The notes: generated by a model not told the origin, from the letters alone. DNA of 64,000 nucleotides from Erythrobacter sp. SCSIO 43205 (GCF_019904235.1 NZ_CP063202.1:124001-188000); one strand, 5' to 3'. Shown: positions 37,068-46,710, counted from the stretch's first letter. Numbers and translations: made by a program.

Positions 37068-37937
37068 CTACAGAAAGTCACGCAAAACGCCCATAAAGCG
37101 GTCGAACTGATCGTGGTGCAGCCAGTGGCCGGCATTTTCAAATTCGATCACGCTGGCGGTGTTGAAGTGCTTGAGCCGACCGTCTTTCTCTGGATTAGAG
37201 GCCCAACTTTTCTCTCCATAAAGAAGAAGCGTCGGGCAAGAGATCGCCCCCCACATTTCTTCCATGAATTGATCGGCAACGTCCTCAACCTGCCATACGT
37301 TGAGGTGCGGATCGAACTTCCAGCTATAAGTCCCGTCTTCGTTGCGATTGACACCATGGATGGTGAGGTGACGGGCTTGTTCCTTGGTGAGGTAGGAGTT
37401 TTCCTCAATCATCCGGGCAAATGCAGCTTCGATGCTTTCATACTTGCGTGGTGTCCGCCCCGCGGCCTTGCGCTTTTTCTCAATCCATTCGCGCATACGC
37501 TTTGGATAAGGTGTTTCGCGCTCTTCTTCCTTGCGCTTGGGCGACGGACCAAGCCCCTCGATAGCGACCAGCTTGGTCACCATATCAGGGAACATGGCGG
37601 TATATCGCAGCGCGACATTGCCACCCATTGAGTGCGAGACGATGGTCACTGGGCCCCGGCCAAGTTGGTGCACAAGCTGAGCCAAGTCATAGACCATGTC
37701 ATTGGCAGTGTAGTTACCATCGGAAACCCAATCGCTGTCACCGTGGCCGCGGTGATCCATGGCAACGACGTGATAGTCCCTAGCAAGTTCTTCAGCCGTC
37801 CAATCCCAGCTTCGCGCATGATCACGACCACCATGCACCAACACCAATGGCGGTGCCTCTTCGTTGCCCCAATCGACGTAATTTAATTTGAGGCGCTGAG
37901 AGATGAAGCTTTGCGAAGTGGGGCCTGTTTGGGTCAT
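37068..37937 (-). CDS. Alpha/beta fold hydrolase
   Basis: A 289-residue hydrolase. The oxyanion motif LVHGGRDHARSWD is near 31, the nucleophile elbow is VSHSMGGNVAL (Ser about 105), and the late His lies in FENAGHWLHHDQ. The acid residue is likely in LLLYGEKSWAS. A lid of charged helices fills 135-200. Relatives include lactone and ester hydrolases; the substrate is unknown. It is on the same strand as prfC and the flavin protein, and both gaps are under 40 bases. Confidence 0.9.
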   Translation of the reverse strand: MTQTGPTSQSFISQRLKLNYVDWGNEEAPPLVLVHGGRDHARSWDWTAEELARDYHVVAMDHRGHGDSDWVSDGNYTANDMVYDLAQLVHQLGRGPVTIVSHSMGGNVALRYTAMFPDMVTKLVAIEGLGPSPKRKEEERETPYPKRMREWIEKKRKAAGRTPRKYESIEAAFARMIEENSYLTKEQARHLTIHGVNRNEDGTYSWKFDPHLNVWQVEDVADQFMEEMWGAISCPTLLLYGEKSWASNPEKDGRLKHFNTASVIEFENAGHWLHHDQFDRFMGVLRDFL

Positions 37938-37973
37938 GTGACCCCAATGCCGCGAACCGCTCTCTCTCGCAAG

Positions 37974-39494
37974 CTACCTTTCCTTAGTCGCGGAGAAGGT
38001 AAGCTCGGGGTTCTTTTCAACCTGATAGTTCACGTCCCATGGGCTCTTGGCCATGAAGACGAGATCGCCATCACGGTCGCGTGCGAGATTGGCGCGGTTG
38101 AAGCTTTCAAATTCATTGAGAGCCTTCGCATCACCTTTCAACCATCGAGCGGTGGCAAAGGGCGAGGCTTCCAGAGCCGCTTCGACTTTATATTCGGCTG
38201 AAAGCCGCGAGATGAGCACGTCCAATTGCAGCTGGCCGACGACGCCCACGATGTGCTGCGCGCCGATCTCTGGGTAGAAGACCTGGATCACGCCTTCTTC
38301 AGAGAGATCGTCGAGGGCCTTGCGCAATTGCTTTGTCTTGGTGGGGTCCTTGAGTTGAACCCGGCGCAGGATTTCCGGCGCAAAATTTGGCAGCCCTGTA
38401 AAACGAAGCTGGTTCTTTTCCGAAAGCGTATCGCCGACCCGCAGCGTGCCGTGGTTGGGAATACCGATTATATCACCTGCTTCTGCGGTGTCGGCAATTT
38501 CGCGATCCTGAGCAAAAAACAGGATTGGTGAGTGGATAGCGATCGGTTTACCCAGCCCTGATGGCGTCAGTTTCATGCCGCGTTTAAACGTGCCCGACAC
38601 CTGACGCATGAAGGCAATGCGGTCGCGATGGTTGGGATCCATGTTCGCTTGAACCTTGAAGATAAAGCCAGTGACTTCATCATGGTCAGGTTCGACCTGC
38701 ACTTGGCCTGCGGGTTGAGAGCGCGGTGGGGGCGCAAAATTGGCGATGGCTTCGATCAGCTCTGTCACGCCGAAATTCTTGAGCGCTGAACCGAAATAGA
38801 CAGGCGTGAGATCGCCATTGCGATAGGCTTCAAGGTCAAATTCGGGATAACCGATCTGCGCCAATTCGACATTCTCGGCTGTGTCTTCGGGCAGGTCGAA
38901 GTCTGCAACCCGCTTGCCCTTAAACTCGCGCGATGGGCCTTCAGGCACAACCACGTCCCCACTTGCGAAGTCGAGAATACCTTTAAACTCTCCGCCCATA
39001 CCAACCGGATACATTTGCGGCGACACATCGAGCGCAAGCATATCTGCGATCTCGTCCAGCAGCTCAAACACGGGTCGGCCCTCGCGGTCGACCTTATTGA
39101 CGAAGGTAATGATCGGAACCGAGCGAAGGCGGCATACCTCGAACAATTTGCGCGTTTGAGGCTCAATACCTTTGGCCGCATCAATGACCATAACAGCTGA
39201 GTCTACGGCGGTCAGCGTGCGATAAGTGTCTTCAGAGAAATCCTCGTGCCCCGGTGTGTCGAGCAGGTTGAAAGTGACGCCATCCCGCTCAAACGTCATC
39301 ACCGACGAAGTCACCGAAATCCCGCGCTGCTGCTCGATTTTCATCCAGTCAGAGCGCGCACGCCGTTGGTCCCCGCGCGCCTTGACCTCACCGGCAAGGT
39401 GGATTGCCCCCCCTTGCAGGAGGAGCTTTTCAGTAAGCGTCGTCTTACCAGCGTCAGGGTGCGAAATGATCGCGAATGTGCGTCTGTTGGACAT
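37974..39494 (-). CDS. prfC: Peptide chain release factor 3
   Basis: GTPase that recycles RF1/RF2 after termination. The 506 residues are near the family length. G1 is ISHPDAGKTTLTE (11-23), RARSDWMKIEQQRGISVTSSVM the switch I region, LLDTPGHEDFSEDTYR the G3, and FVNKVDREGR the G4. Domains II and III follow (VGVVGQLQLDVL near 410). It lies 20 bases after pheT on the same strand. Confidence 0.97.
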   Translation of the reverse strand: MSNRRTFAIISHPDAGKTTLTEKLLLQGGAIHLAGEVKARGDQRRARSDWMKIEQQRGISVTSSVMTFERDGVTFNLLDTPGHEDFSEDTYRTLTAVDSAVMVIDAAKGIEPQTRKLFEVCRLRSVPIITFVNKVDREGRPVFELLDEIADMLALDVSPQMYPVGMGGEFKGILDFASGDVVVPEGPSREFKGKRVADFDLPEDTAENVELAQIGYPEFDLEAYRNGDLTPVYFGSALKNFGVTELIEAIANFAPPPRSQPAGQVQVEPDHDEVTGFIFKVQANMDPNHRDRIAFMRQVSGTFKRGMKLTPSGLGKPIAIHSPILFFAQDREIADTAEAGDIIGIPNHGTLRVGDTLSEKNQLRFTGLPNFAPEILRRVQLKDPTKTKQLRKALDDLSEEGVIQVFYPEIGAQHIVGVVGQLQLDVLISRLSAEYKVEAALEASPFATARWLKGDAKALNEFESFNRANLARDRDGDLVFMAKSPWDVNYQVEKNPELTFSATKER

Positions 39495-39514
39495 GAGAAT
39501 GTAGCGCGTTTGGG

Positions 39515-41935
39515 TTATCCCCTCAGCTCAGCTCCCACTTTGGCCGCCGCCGCAACGACATTGTCCGCGATTGCTTTGAGGTCCTTGTCCTTAAAGCTCT
39601 TTTCCTGCGGTTGAAGCGTCACTTCGATCGCGATGGATTTCTTGCCATCTGGAACACCTTCGCCAGTGAACACGTCGAACACGCGCGCGGCTGTGATGTT
39701 GGTCTTGTCCGACCCGCGTACCGTTTTGAGCAGATCCTCGGCGGCCAAATCAGCTGGCACCAGAAACGCAAAATCGCGTGTCACCGCTTGCAGGGCAGGC
39801 GGTGTGAAGCTTGGCCGGGCAAAGCTAACCGGACCCTTGCTCGCTTTCTTCGCAGGGATCGCATCAAGGAACAGCTCCACCGCAGCGACGGGGCCATCCA
39901 TATCAAACGCCTTAAGCGTTGCGGGATGGATCATTCCGAATCGGGCGAGCACGTTCTTGGGGCCAAGGCGCAAGGTGGCCGATTGGCCGGGATGGAACTG
40001 GTCTCCTGCCTCACCCATGACCATCAACCGTGCGGTTGGAGCGCCCGCTGCTTCGAGCAGAGTGATAGCTGCCGCTTTTGCGTCATAGGCATCAAAACTC
40101 GTCGCCTTGCCATTGACCCAGCCGCGCTCTGTCTTTTCGCCAGCCAAAACTACGCCAAGTGTCGCGCGCTCATCGCTCGCACCACCCTTCCCTTTGAAAT
40201 AACGGCGACCAAGTTCGAAAACGCGGGTCGCGCCTGCGCCGCGGTCGGCATTGCGTTTCGCCGCAAGCAGAAGCCCCGGAATAAGCGAGGGACGCATGAC
40301 TTTCATGTCCTCGCTAATCGGATTGCTCAGCTTCCAAAGGTCATCCGTGGCGGTGAAGTGTTCAGCAACATTTTCAGGGAGGAACGACCAAGTGATCGCT
40401 TCATCAAGCCCGCTTCCAGCCGCTGCCCGGCGCAACTTGCGCTCAAGCATCTGCTGCGGGCTGGCCGTGGGGCGTGCGACGCCATCAACGCGCGGCAGAG
40501 CGACGCTTTCGACCTTATCGAGGCCATAAATGCGCACGACCTCTTCAACCAGATCGGCGGGCCCTTCGATGTCATTGCGGCGCAGCGGGCAGGTGACTTC
40601 CCACGCCTGCCCCGGACTTGATCCGGGGTCCGCCACGTTGAAGCCCAGCTTTTCAAGGATAGAGCGCTGCTCATCTTCAGCGACATCGACACCGCCAAGA
40701 CGCTTTGTCAGGCCAGTGTCAAACGCGACGACCTTCGCCTCGCTTGGCGGAGAGCCTGCACGCTTCACCTCGCTGGGTATTCCGCCAGCAAGCTCAACGA
40801 TGAGGCCTGTCAGCAGGTCAAGCCCCTCGTCCAGAAACTCTGGATCAACGCCGCGCTCAAACCGGGTGCGCGCATCGGTCGCAAGGCCAAGTTTGCGGCC
40901 CGTCACGCCAGTAGCGGCTGGGTCAAAGAATGCGATTTCGAGCAGAATATCGGTGCTGTCCTCCTGCACCCCGGTTTCCTCACCGCCCATAATGCCGCCA
41001 ATACCAACAACTTTCGCCTCATCGGCAATCGCGGTCATGGTGTCATCGAGCGTGTAGGTCTTCTCGTTCAAAGCGAGCAGTTCTTCCCCCGCTTTGGCTT
41101 TGCGAGCGCAGATCGAACCTTCAAGCTTCGCAAGGTCATAGACGTGGGCAGGCCGCCCAAAGGCAAGCATGAGATAGTTGGTAAGGTCAACCAGAAGCGA
41201 AATTGGCTTTTGTCCAGCCGACTTCAACCGCTGTTGCAGCCAATCGGGTGATGGACCGTTTTTAACGCCTTTGATCACGCGGCCATAAAATGCGGGGCAA
41301 CCGTCGGGATCATCGGTGCGAATTTCGACCGGGCATTCTCCAGCCGCCTCAAAGGAGGGAACCGCGATTGGCTTTAAAGTCCCAAGGCCCGCTGCCGCCA
41401 GATCGCGCGCGATACCGTAAACACCCATGCAATCGGGGCGGTTGGGCGTGATTGCGACGTCAATAATCGGAGAAGAGCCTTGATAATCGGCAAAGCTGTG
41501 ACCCACGGTTGCATCATCTGGCAGTTCGATGATGCCGTCGTGATCTTCGCCCAGATCAAGTTCGCGCGCAGAACACATCATGCCGGTGCTTTCGACACCG
41601 CGGATGGCCGTTTTGCGCAGTTCCATCCCGTTTGATGGCACCACTGCGCCGGGAAGGCCCAAAACGCCTTTCATCCCGGCACGCGCATTTGGCGCGCCGC
41701 AAACCACCTGCACCGGATCACCTTCGCCGGTATCGACGCTGAGCACTTGCAGCTTGTCCGCATCCGGGTGCTTTTCTGCTGTCAGAACGTGAGCGACACG
41801 AAAGCCAGCGAGACTTTCAGAAGGGTCTTCGACCCCCTCAACCTCAAGCCCGATCGCGTTCAGCGCATCGAGGATTTCCTGAAGGCTCGCTTCGGTTTCT
41901 AGGTGGTCTTTCAACCATGTGATCGAGAATTTCAT
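39515..41935 (-). CDS. pheT: Phenylalanyl-tRNA synthetase beta subunit
   Basis: Forms the alpha2-beta2 synthetase with PheS. The 806 residues have the N-terminal B1/OB domain (AEKHPDADKLQVLSV), B3/B4, the B5 core, and the C-terminal ferredoxin-like anticodon domain (FDVFTGEGVPDGKKSIAIEVTLQP). Near residue 440 the sequence ADPGSSPGQAW is an extra short stretch; it is encoded by a DNA palindrome (see the repeat entry). Its ATG overlaps the pheS stop by four bases, so the two are coupled. Confidence 0.97.
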   Translation of the reverse strand: MKFSITWLKDHLETEASLQEILDALNAIGLEVEGVEDPSESLAGFRVAHVLTAEKHPDADKLQVLSVDTGEGDPVQVVCGAPNARAGMKGVLGLPGAVVPSNGMELRKTAIRGVESTGMMCSARELDLGEDHDGIIELPDDATVGHSFADYQGSSPIIDVAITPNRPDCMGVYGIARDLAAAGLGTLKPIAVPSFEAAGECPVEIRTDDPDGCPAFYGRVIKGVKNGPSPDWLQQRLKSAGQKPISLLVDLTNYLMLAFGRPAHVYDLAKLEGSICARKAKAGEELLALNEKTYTLDDTMTAIADEAKVVGIGGIMGGEETGVQEDSTDILLEIAFFDPAATGVTGRKLGLATDARTRFERGVDPEFLDEGLDLLTGLIVELAGGIPSEVKRAGSPPSEAKVVAFDTGLTKRLGGVDVAEDEQRSILEKLGFNVADPGSSPGQAWEVTCPLRRNDIEGPADLVEEVVRIYGLDKVESVALPRVDGVARPTASPQQMLERKLRRAAAGSGLDEAITWSFLPENVAEHFTATDDLWKLSNPISEDMKVMRPSLIPGLLLAAKRNADRGAGATRVFELGRRYFKGKGGASDERATLGVVLAGEKTERGWVNGKATSFDAYDAKAAAITLLEAAGAPTARLMVMGEAGDQFHPGQSATLRLGPKNVLARFGMIHPATLKAFDMDGPVAAVELFLDAIPAKKASKGPVSFARPSFTPPALQAVTRDFAFLVPADLAAEDLLKTVRGSDKTNITAARVFDVFTGEGVPDGKKSIAIEVTLQPQEKSFKDKDLKAIADNVVAAAAKVGAELRG
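40610..40628. repeat. Palindromic element inside the pheT reading frame
   Basis: CCCCGGA-CTTGA-TCCGGGG, arms of seven bases with a five-base loop, flanked by further C/G. Sequences of this type (CCCCGGATCAAGTCCGGGG on the other strand) are, from memory, a common dispersed palindrome in alphaproteobacterial genomes, mostly between genes. Here it encodes part of a short, probably inserted loop of PheT. Confidence 0.6.
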
Positions 41936-43032
41936 GGTCGCACTCCCACACCAGCGGAAAGCGTCGGCTGATCATATGGCGAGAAGCCATAGTGAGCGAG
42001 CCAGCGCGGATCACCGTCGAAGAAAGCGCGCAAATCGTTCATCCCGTATTTCAGCATAGCAATGCGGTCGATACCGAGGCCAAAGGCGAACCCTTGATAT
42101 TTATCGGCATCAATCCCTGCGAATTCGAGGACGCGGCGATTGACCATGCCGCTGCCGCCCAATTCCATCCAGTCGTGGCCATCATCATCGCCATGACCGC
42201 CAACGACGCGGCGGTCGCCTTCGTTGGAATAGCCCACATCGACTTCGACCGATGGTTCGGTGAAGGGGAAGTAGGAAGGGCGAAGACGCAGGACGATGTC
42301 CTCGCGCTCGAAGAACGCTTTGAAAAAGGTCTCGAGCGTCCATTTAAGGTGGCCGAGGTGAATGTCCTCATCCACGACAAGCCCTTCGACCTGGTGGAAC
42401 ATTGGCGTGTGGGTCGCGTCTGAATCAGAGCGGTACACACGGCCCGGCGCGATCAGGCGAATGGGCGCGCCTTGCGCTTTCATCGACCGGATCTGCACAG
42501 GCGATGTGTGCGTGCGCAGCAGCATGGAGGCACCGTCCGCCGCCTTATCCGGGAAGTAGAACGTATCGTGCATCGCGCGCGCTGGGTGGCTTTCATCCAT
42601 GTTGAGCGCGGTAAAATTGTGCCAATCGTCCTCAATCTCCGGACCAGTCGCAACCGAAAAGCCAAGGTCCGCGAAAATTTCGGCCAGCTCATCCATCACC
42701 TGACTAACCGGGTGGATCGAGCCTTTGGGCTGATTTGGCGCAGGGAGCGTAAGATCAATCGTCTCGGCTGCCAGCTGCGCTTCGAGAACAGATGCTTCAA
42801 GCTGAGCCTTTTTGGCTTCGAGGGCAGAGGCGACTTCCCCGCGCACAGCCTGAATCGCGGGAGCTGCATCCTTGCGCTCTTCGGGGCTCATCGTCCCAAG
42901 CGTTTTAAGCGCCAGGCTCACCCAGCCTTTTTTGCCGAGCGCTGCCACGCGCTGTTCTTCGAGCGCATCGAGAGTCGCGCTCGCCTCAATTGCCGCAAGG
43001 GCGGCTTCTTTTTGATCTGTCAGTTCGGTCAT
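41932..43032 (-). CDS. pheS: Phenylalanyl-tRNA synthetase alpha subunit
   Basis: Catalytic class II synthetase subunit. The 366 residues open with the coiled-coil arm (LTDQKEAALAAIEASATLDALEEQRV), and HPVSQVMDELAEIFADLGF near 120 starts the catalytic core. Motif 2 is LIAPGRVYRSDSDATHTPMFHQVEGL, and motif 3 ends in FAFGLGIDRIAMLKYG. ATG 43032 matches the normal family start; the frame is open 18 codons upstream without homology. Confidence 0.97.
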   Translation of the reverse strand: MTELTDQKEAALAAIEASATLDALEEQRVAALGKKGWVSLALKTLGTMSPEERKDAAPAIQAVRGEVASALEAKKAQLEASVLEAQLAAETIDLTLPAPNQPKGSIHPVSQVMDELAEIFADLGFSVATGPEIEDDWHNFTALNMDESHPARAMHDTFYFPDKAADGASMLLRTHTSPVQIRSMKAQGAPIRLIAPGRVYRSDSDATHTPMFHQVEGLVVDEDIHLGHLKWTLETFFKAFFEREDIVLRLRPSYFPFTEPSVEVDVGYSNEGDRRVVGGHGDDDGHDWMELGGSGMVNRRVLEFAGIDADKYQGFAFGLGIDRIAMLKYGMNDLRAFFDGDPRWLAHYGFSPYDQPTLSAGVGVRP

Positions 43033-43110
43033 CAAATCTGCTTTCACTAAGCCGCGTCCGCTAGCGAGATTTGCGCAGCGATGCAAAGCGCGTTTGCAGG
43101 AGTGGCGCGA

Positions 43111-44001
43111 TTAAGTGCGATCGGGGTTGTGGAGCGCTTGCACCGCCTCGCCCGCAATCGCCATCCTCGCCTGCGCTGCGGCCATCAAAATGGGCTTGTC
43201 CAGCTTCGCATATTCGCTCGGCCCCATACCCATAAACCGCTTGAAATCACGAACGAAATGCGCCTGATCGTGGTATTGTTCATCTAGAGTGCTGAGCCAT
43301 TTTAAAGATGGGTCGAGCATAAATTGGGCAAGGCTGCGCAAGAAACGCTGACGACGAAGCAGGAGTTTGGGCGTGAAGCCAAATCCACGCTTCGAAAGCC
43401 GCTCAAGCGAACGGATGTTCATCCCTGCGCGGTCTGCAAGCTCGCTCACCATAGCTATTGTCGGATCGACAAGGGCGCTGCTGACCCTTTGAATTGCAGG
43501 CATATCGGTGGTCTGACGCAGAGCGATCGCCTCCATATGCGTCTCGATCAGGGCAAGCTCTTCTGCAAAGTCGCCGCTGCTTTGTGCAAGGGCATTAGCC
43601 AGCGGCCTGAATGCCGCGAAAGCTGGATCGCTCAGACCATCGACCACCCGGTCCGCATAGTCACTCGCGCGCGCCGCGAACAGCGCGGCCCAGCCAAGCG
43701 GCAACAGGCCAATGCCCCAGCTCCTGCCTGAGCCCATGCGAAAGCAAGGGGAACAGGCGGTAGGACCAACAACGCTAAATTCGGGCACCTCCTCAAACGG
43801 CGCATCACCAATTGAGCATTGAGCGCGCCCCTGACCCACAAAACGCAGGTTTGCCCATTCTGGATGCAGGCGATCCTCGACAAATGGTTCATCCGGCCGC
43901 GCAACGACTTCGGTGTAATAGTAGGTCGTCACATAAGGCTTTAGCCTTGCGCTCGGCAAAGCGAAGCGGATCGTGACAGAGCTTCCTGACTGCGCGTGCA
44001 T
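43111..44001 (-). CDS. AraC family transcriptional regulator (copy A)
   Basis: A 296-residue regulator. The N-terminal half (YVTTYYYTEVVARPDEPFVEDRLHPEWANLRFVG, with a LLPLGWAALFAA segment) is a sensor region of unknown ligand. The C-terminal AraC-type double helix-turn-helix lies at about 180-280 (VSELADRAGMNIRSLERL, then DQAHFVRDFKRFMGMGPSEYAK). The next gene upstream is a clear paralog in the same order. The target genes are unknown. Confidence 0.9.
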   Translation of the reverse strand: MHAQSGSSVTIRFALPSARLKPYVTTYYYTEVVARPDEPFVEDRLHPEWANLRFVGQGRAQCSIGDAPFEEVPEFSVVGPTACSPCFRMGSGRSWGIGLLPLGWAALFAARASDYADRVVDGLSDPAFAAFRPLANALAQSSGDFAEELALIETHMEAIALRQTTDMPAIQRVSSALVDPTIAMVSELADRAGMNIRSLERLSKRGFGFTPKLLLRRQRFLRSLAQFMLDPSLKWLSTLDEQYHDQAHFVRDFKRFMGMGPSEYAKLDKPILMAAAQARMAIAGEAVQALHNPDRT

Positions 44002-44021
44002 TTCCGTTTGCTATGCCTGTC

Positions 44022-44966
44022 TCAGTCGCCAGAGCCGCTCGATTGAGTGGGTGTATCAAGCGCCTGCGCGGCGCTGCCCCAAATGCGGGCGCGCGCTTCG
44101 ATAAAGGAGGCAAGGATCGGGTGATCAAGGCTTGCATATTTGCTCGGCGTCATCGTCATGAACTCGCTGAACTCACGGGTGAATTGGGCCTGATCGTGAT
44201 ACTCTTCGTCCATCGATTGAGTCCATAGCGAACCGCGCTGCAACATAAAGGCGGCCAGCGTCCGCGTGAAGCGTTGGCGCCGCATCAGCCGCTTGGGCGT
44301 AAAGCCGAAATAGCGTCGGCACACGCGTTCCAGCGTGCGGATGCTCATGCCGCAGGAATCGGCCAGATCCGCGACCGCCAGATGTTCTCCGCTCACCAGC
44401 GCATCATGAACGCGAACAATCTTGGCATCATCGCGCGAGGGACGCATAAATTGCTCCATCACCTTGATGATCTCGGCCAATTGCTCCTCTTCATCAGCCT
44501 CCGGATTGCACAGGAGATCGGACAAACAATCAAACTTGGCAAAGTTTGCATCCTTCGTCCCGTCAAGCAGCGCGTTGCGGTAGCCAAACGCATCTGCGCC
44601 GATCAGCCGCGCCCAACCCAGCGGCAAGAGCCCGATGCCCCACATTCGCGACGTACCGAGCCGGAAGTGGCACGAAAGCGAGCTTGGCCCGGTCACCCCG
44701 AACCGCGCGCCCGAGATCACTTGATCACCAATGCGCGAAGTCGGACACGAACCGCCAAAAAAGCGCAGGTTCGCCCATTCGGGCTGAAGGTAATCCTCAA
44801 CCTCCCCGCCATCTGCCACATCGAGCTTCAGCTGATAGAACGTCGTGAAACATCCAGCGAACTGTTCGGGAGGAGCATGGAAGACGGCTCTTACAGATTG
44901 GCGCGGTGTGCCCAGGGCATCGGCCGCCGCTTTGCCGACAGGTCTGAATTGTTCTTCTGCACCCAT
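44022..44966 (-). CDS. AraC family transcriptional regulator (copy B)
   Basis: A 314-residue paralog of the adjacent gene. Shared blocks include LQPEWANLRFFGG, the GIGLLPLGWARL segment, VADLADSCGMSIRTLERVCRRYFGFTPKRLMRRQRF and DQAQFTREFSEFMTMTPSKYAS. It has a longer N-terminus. The 20 bases between the two genes suggest a tandem duplication transcribed together. Upstream lies the rplT terminator region. Confidence 0.9.
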   Translation of the reverse strand: MGAEEQFRPVGKAAADALGTPRQSVRAVFHAPPEQFAGCFTTFYQLKLDVADGGEVEDYLQPEWANLRFFGGSCPTSRIGDQVISGARFGVTGPSSLSCHFRLGTSRMWGIGLLPLGWARLIGADAFGYRNALLDGTKDANFAKFDCLSDLLCNPEADEEEQLAEIIKVMEQFMRPSRDDAKIVRVHDALVSGEHLAVADLADSCGMSIRTLERVCRRYFGFTPKRLMRRQRFTRTLAAFMLQRGSLWTQSMDEEYHDQAQFTREFSEFMTMTPSKYASLDHPILASFIEARARIWGSAAQALDTPTQSSGSGD

Positions 44967-45044
44967 AGAAAGCTATGTGTCGCAATTGTCGTATAACTAC
45001 AAGTGCCCAGACAGCGCTCTTTCAAACTCCTTCACTGACGAACA

Positions 45045-45080
45045 AAGGGGCCTCGGCGCTTTTCCCGCGCCGGGCCCCTT
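45045..45080 (-). terminator. Intrinsic terminator of rpmI-rplT
   Basis: GGGGCC-t-CGGCGC and GCGCCG-g-GCCCC form a 12-13 pair stem around a short loop, with one mismatch. On the minus strand TTTGTT follows. It lies about 42 bases after the rplT stop. Confidence 0.75.
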
Positions 45081-45121
45081 GGTTGTTTCTGTATGCCGCC
45101 GATTATTCGGCTGGCACTGGC

Positions 45122-45481
45122 TTACGCTGGAAGCGCTTGCTTAGCTTGAGCGATGATCGTTTTGAACGCCGCTTCTTCGTGCATGGCAAGATCAGCCATG
45201 ACTTTACGGTCAAGCTCGATCCCGGCCAGTTTCACGCCGTGCATGAACTGTGAATAGGTGAGGCCTTCAGCGCGCACTGCTGCGTTGATACGCTGGATCC
45301 ACAGAGCGCGGAAATTGCGCTTCTTAACCTTGCGGTCGCGGTAAGCGTATTGGCCTGCCTTTTCGACCGCTTGACGGGCGATGCGGATCGTATTTTTACG
45401 ACGGCCGCGGTAACCCTTGGCCTGCTCTAAAAGACGCTTGTGCTTTTGGCGCGTGGTAACGCCGCGTTTAATGCGTGGCAT
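45122..45481 (-). CDS. rplT: 50S ribosomal protein L20
   Basis: The 119 residues match the family length. [35 protein letters not shown] N-terminus binds 23S rRNA, and [21 protein letters not shown] is the conserved middle. It follows rpmI by 22 bases. infC, which often precedes rpmI, is not here, so the operon is rpmI-rplT only in this window. Confidence 0.98.
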   Translation of the reverse strand: MPRIKRGVTTRQKHKRLLEQAKGYRGRRKNTIRIARQAVEKAGQYAYRDRKVKKRNFRALWIQRINAAVRAEGLTYSQFMHGVKLAGIELDRKVMADLAMHEEAAFKTIIAQAKQALPA

Positions 45482-45503
45482 ATCTTATCTCCTGACTAAC
45501 CGA

Positions 45504-45707
45504 TCAATCGAGGCCGTAAGGCGCCCATTTCTTGACCGTCTTCGCGTCAGGATCAGCAGCAACGGTGGTGCCACGATTTTGACGGATGTACTTTGCATTG
45601 TGGCTGATCAAACGGTGGCGTTTACCAGCAACGCCGTGCTTAACCTTGCCAGTTGCGGTGATTTTGAAGCGCTTCTTCACACCGCTTTTGGTCTTAAGCT
45701 TGGGCAT
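45504..45707 (-). CDS. rpmI: 50S ribosomal protein L35
   Basis: The 67 residues start [15 protein letters not shown] and carry the [11 protein letters not shown] motif. ATG 45707 has GAAGGAG nine bases ahead. The frame runs 59 codons further upstream without coding sense. The 300 bases upstream must contain the promoter and any leader, but no L20-type regulatory pseudoknot could be identified by eye. Confidence 0.98.
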   Translation of the reverse strand: MPKLKTKSGVKKRFKITATGKVKHGVAGKRHRLISHNAKYIRQNRGTTVAADPDAKTVKKWAPYGLD

Positions 45708-46021
45708 TTTTATCTCCTTCAATAGAGACACGTTGGACCAGCCCTGGCAGCCCTTGTCGCCAGGCCGGACTCGCAAATTCGTGTCAGTGAGGCGCGTCAC
45801 ATAGCGATTTTGCCGCGCAATGCAAGCGATTCGGCGCGTTTGCGGCCCGAAGCGAATGTTGGACATTTGAGACACTTGAGACACTGTTCAGGGGCGGAAA
45901 ATCTTTGTTCGCCCAAACGCCGATAAATACGATTTTTCAAAGATTTGGGGCGGCGCGAGGTCATTTCAGCGTTTTTAGCGCGCCCCCACAATGTAGGAAA
46001 ATGTAGGAACCCTCGTGTGCC

Positions 46022-46453
46022 CTATCCTCCGGAGTACGCCTTGCGCTCTGTTTCGGTGAGCCACTGCGCAAAGTTGCCGCTCGCAATTGGCTCGGCTCCT
46101 TCGGGCAGATCATCGGTCCAGATGTAAGCATCCGCCATCGTCTCACCGTATCCGTCCCAGCCATCAACGGGCACGCCCCGGCGGGTGTAGCTTTCCCCCT
46201 CGAACTCATCGACTGGCCCCATGTCCACATGGCTCGCCTCATAGATTGTGCCGTGAACAATCGTGGAATAGCGCGCCTGCGTCAGGATAAGCGCAGGAAA
46301 CCACTCGCCTTCATGGGCAATCGCATAAAGCGCCCCTTGCGTGGTGGCCGGCGCTCCCATGCCAAGGCCTTTCAGAAACGGCCAATCGCCGCCGTCGGGG
46401 CCGAGGCCTTCTTGAAGGACGCCGTAGAAGAACAGGTGAGTTGGCTGGGTCAT
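46022..46453 (-). CDS. Gamma-glutamylcyclotransferase family protein
   Basis: A protein of about 143 residues with the GGCT-like fold. The substrate loop is FFYGVLQEG near the N-terminus, TIYEASHVDMGPVDEFEGESYTRR holds the catalytic Glu, and AYIWTDDLP is a late strand. It may cyclise gamma-glutamyl amines, but this broad family is not enough to name a substrate. A GTG two codons upstream (46459) is an alternative start, with a GGAT at better spacing. Confidence 0.85.
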   Translation of the reverse strand: MTQPTHLFFYGVLQEGLGPDGGDWPFLKGLGMGAPATTQGALYAIAHEGEWFPALILTQARYSTIVHGTIYEASHVDMGPVDEFEGESYTRRGVPVDGWDGYGETMADAYIWTDDLPEGAEPIASGNFAQWLTETERKAYSGG

Positions 46454-46538
46454 GGTCACAGTGGTATCCGCACAGTTGGAGCCTGTCCAAATATGACGGC
46501 TTTCGGACAGAAAGGCATAGTGCGTTTATGACCGCATC

Positions 46539-46557
46539 TGGGGGTGGAAGCGGAATG
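46539..46557 (+). repeat. Short degenerate repeat, left copy
   Basis: TGGGGGTGGAAGCGGAATG. It matches TTGGGTCGTAAGCGGAATG at 48220-48238 at 15 of 19 positions, in the same orientation. The copies bracket the gene 46711-48123. The sequence resembles a dispersed intergenic motif of Erythrobacteraceae, from memory only. Confidence 0.45.
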
Positions 46558-46710
46558 CCTGATCATAGGATCATGTGCAGCAAACCAGTCATAGCAAGTA
46601 AGGGAGGTACTGCGAAATAGTCGTATGTTAGGCAGACAAGTCACTCGCTCGACGGCCCTCTTTCGTCAACTTAAGGGGACGCTAACAAACTCTTGCTACT
46701 GTAATTAGCT

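Noticed and set aside
39611..40621. A 336-codon plus-strand frame antisense to pheT.
   Set aside because: pheT is certain on the other strand; the antisense product has no recognisable motif.
45708..46021. An L20-type autoregulatory leader upstream of rpmI.
   Set aside because: No convincing pseudoknot or 23S rRNA mimic could be drawn by eye.
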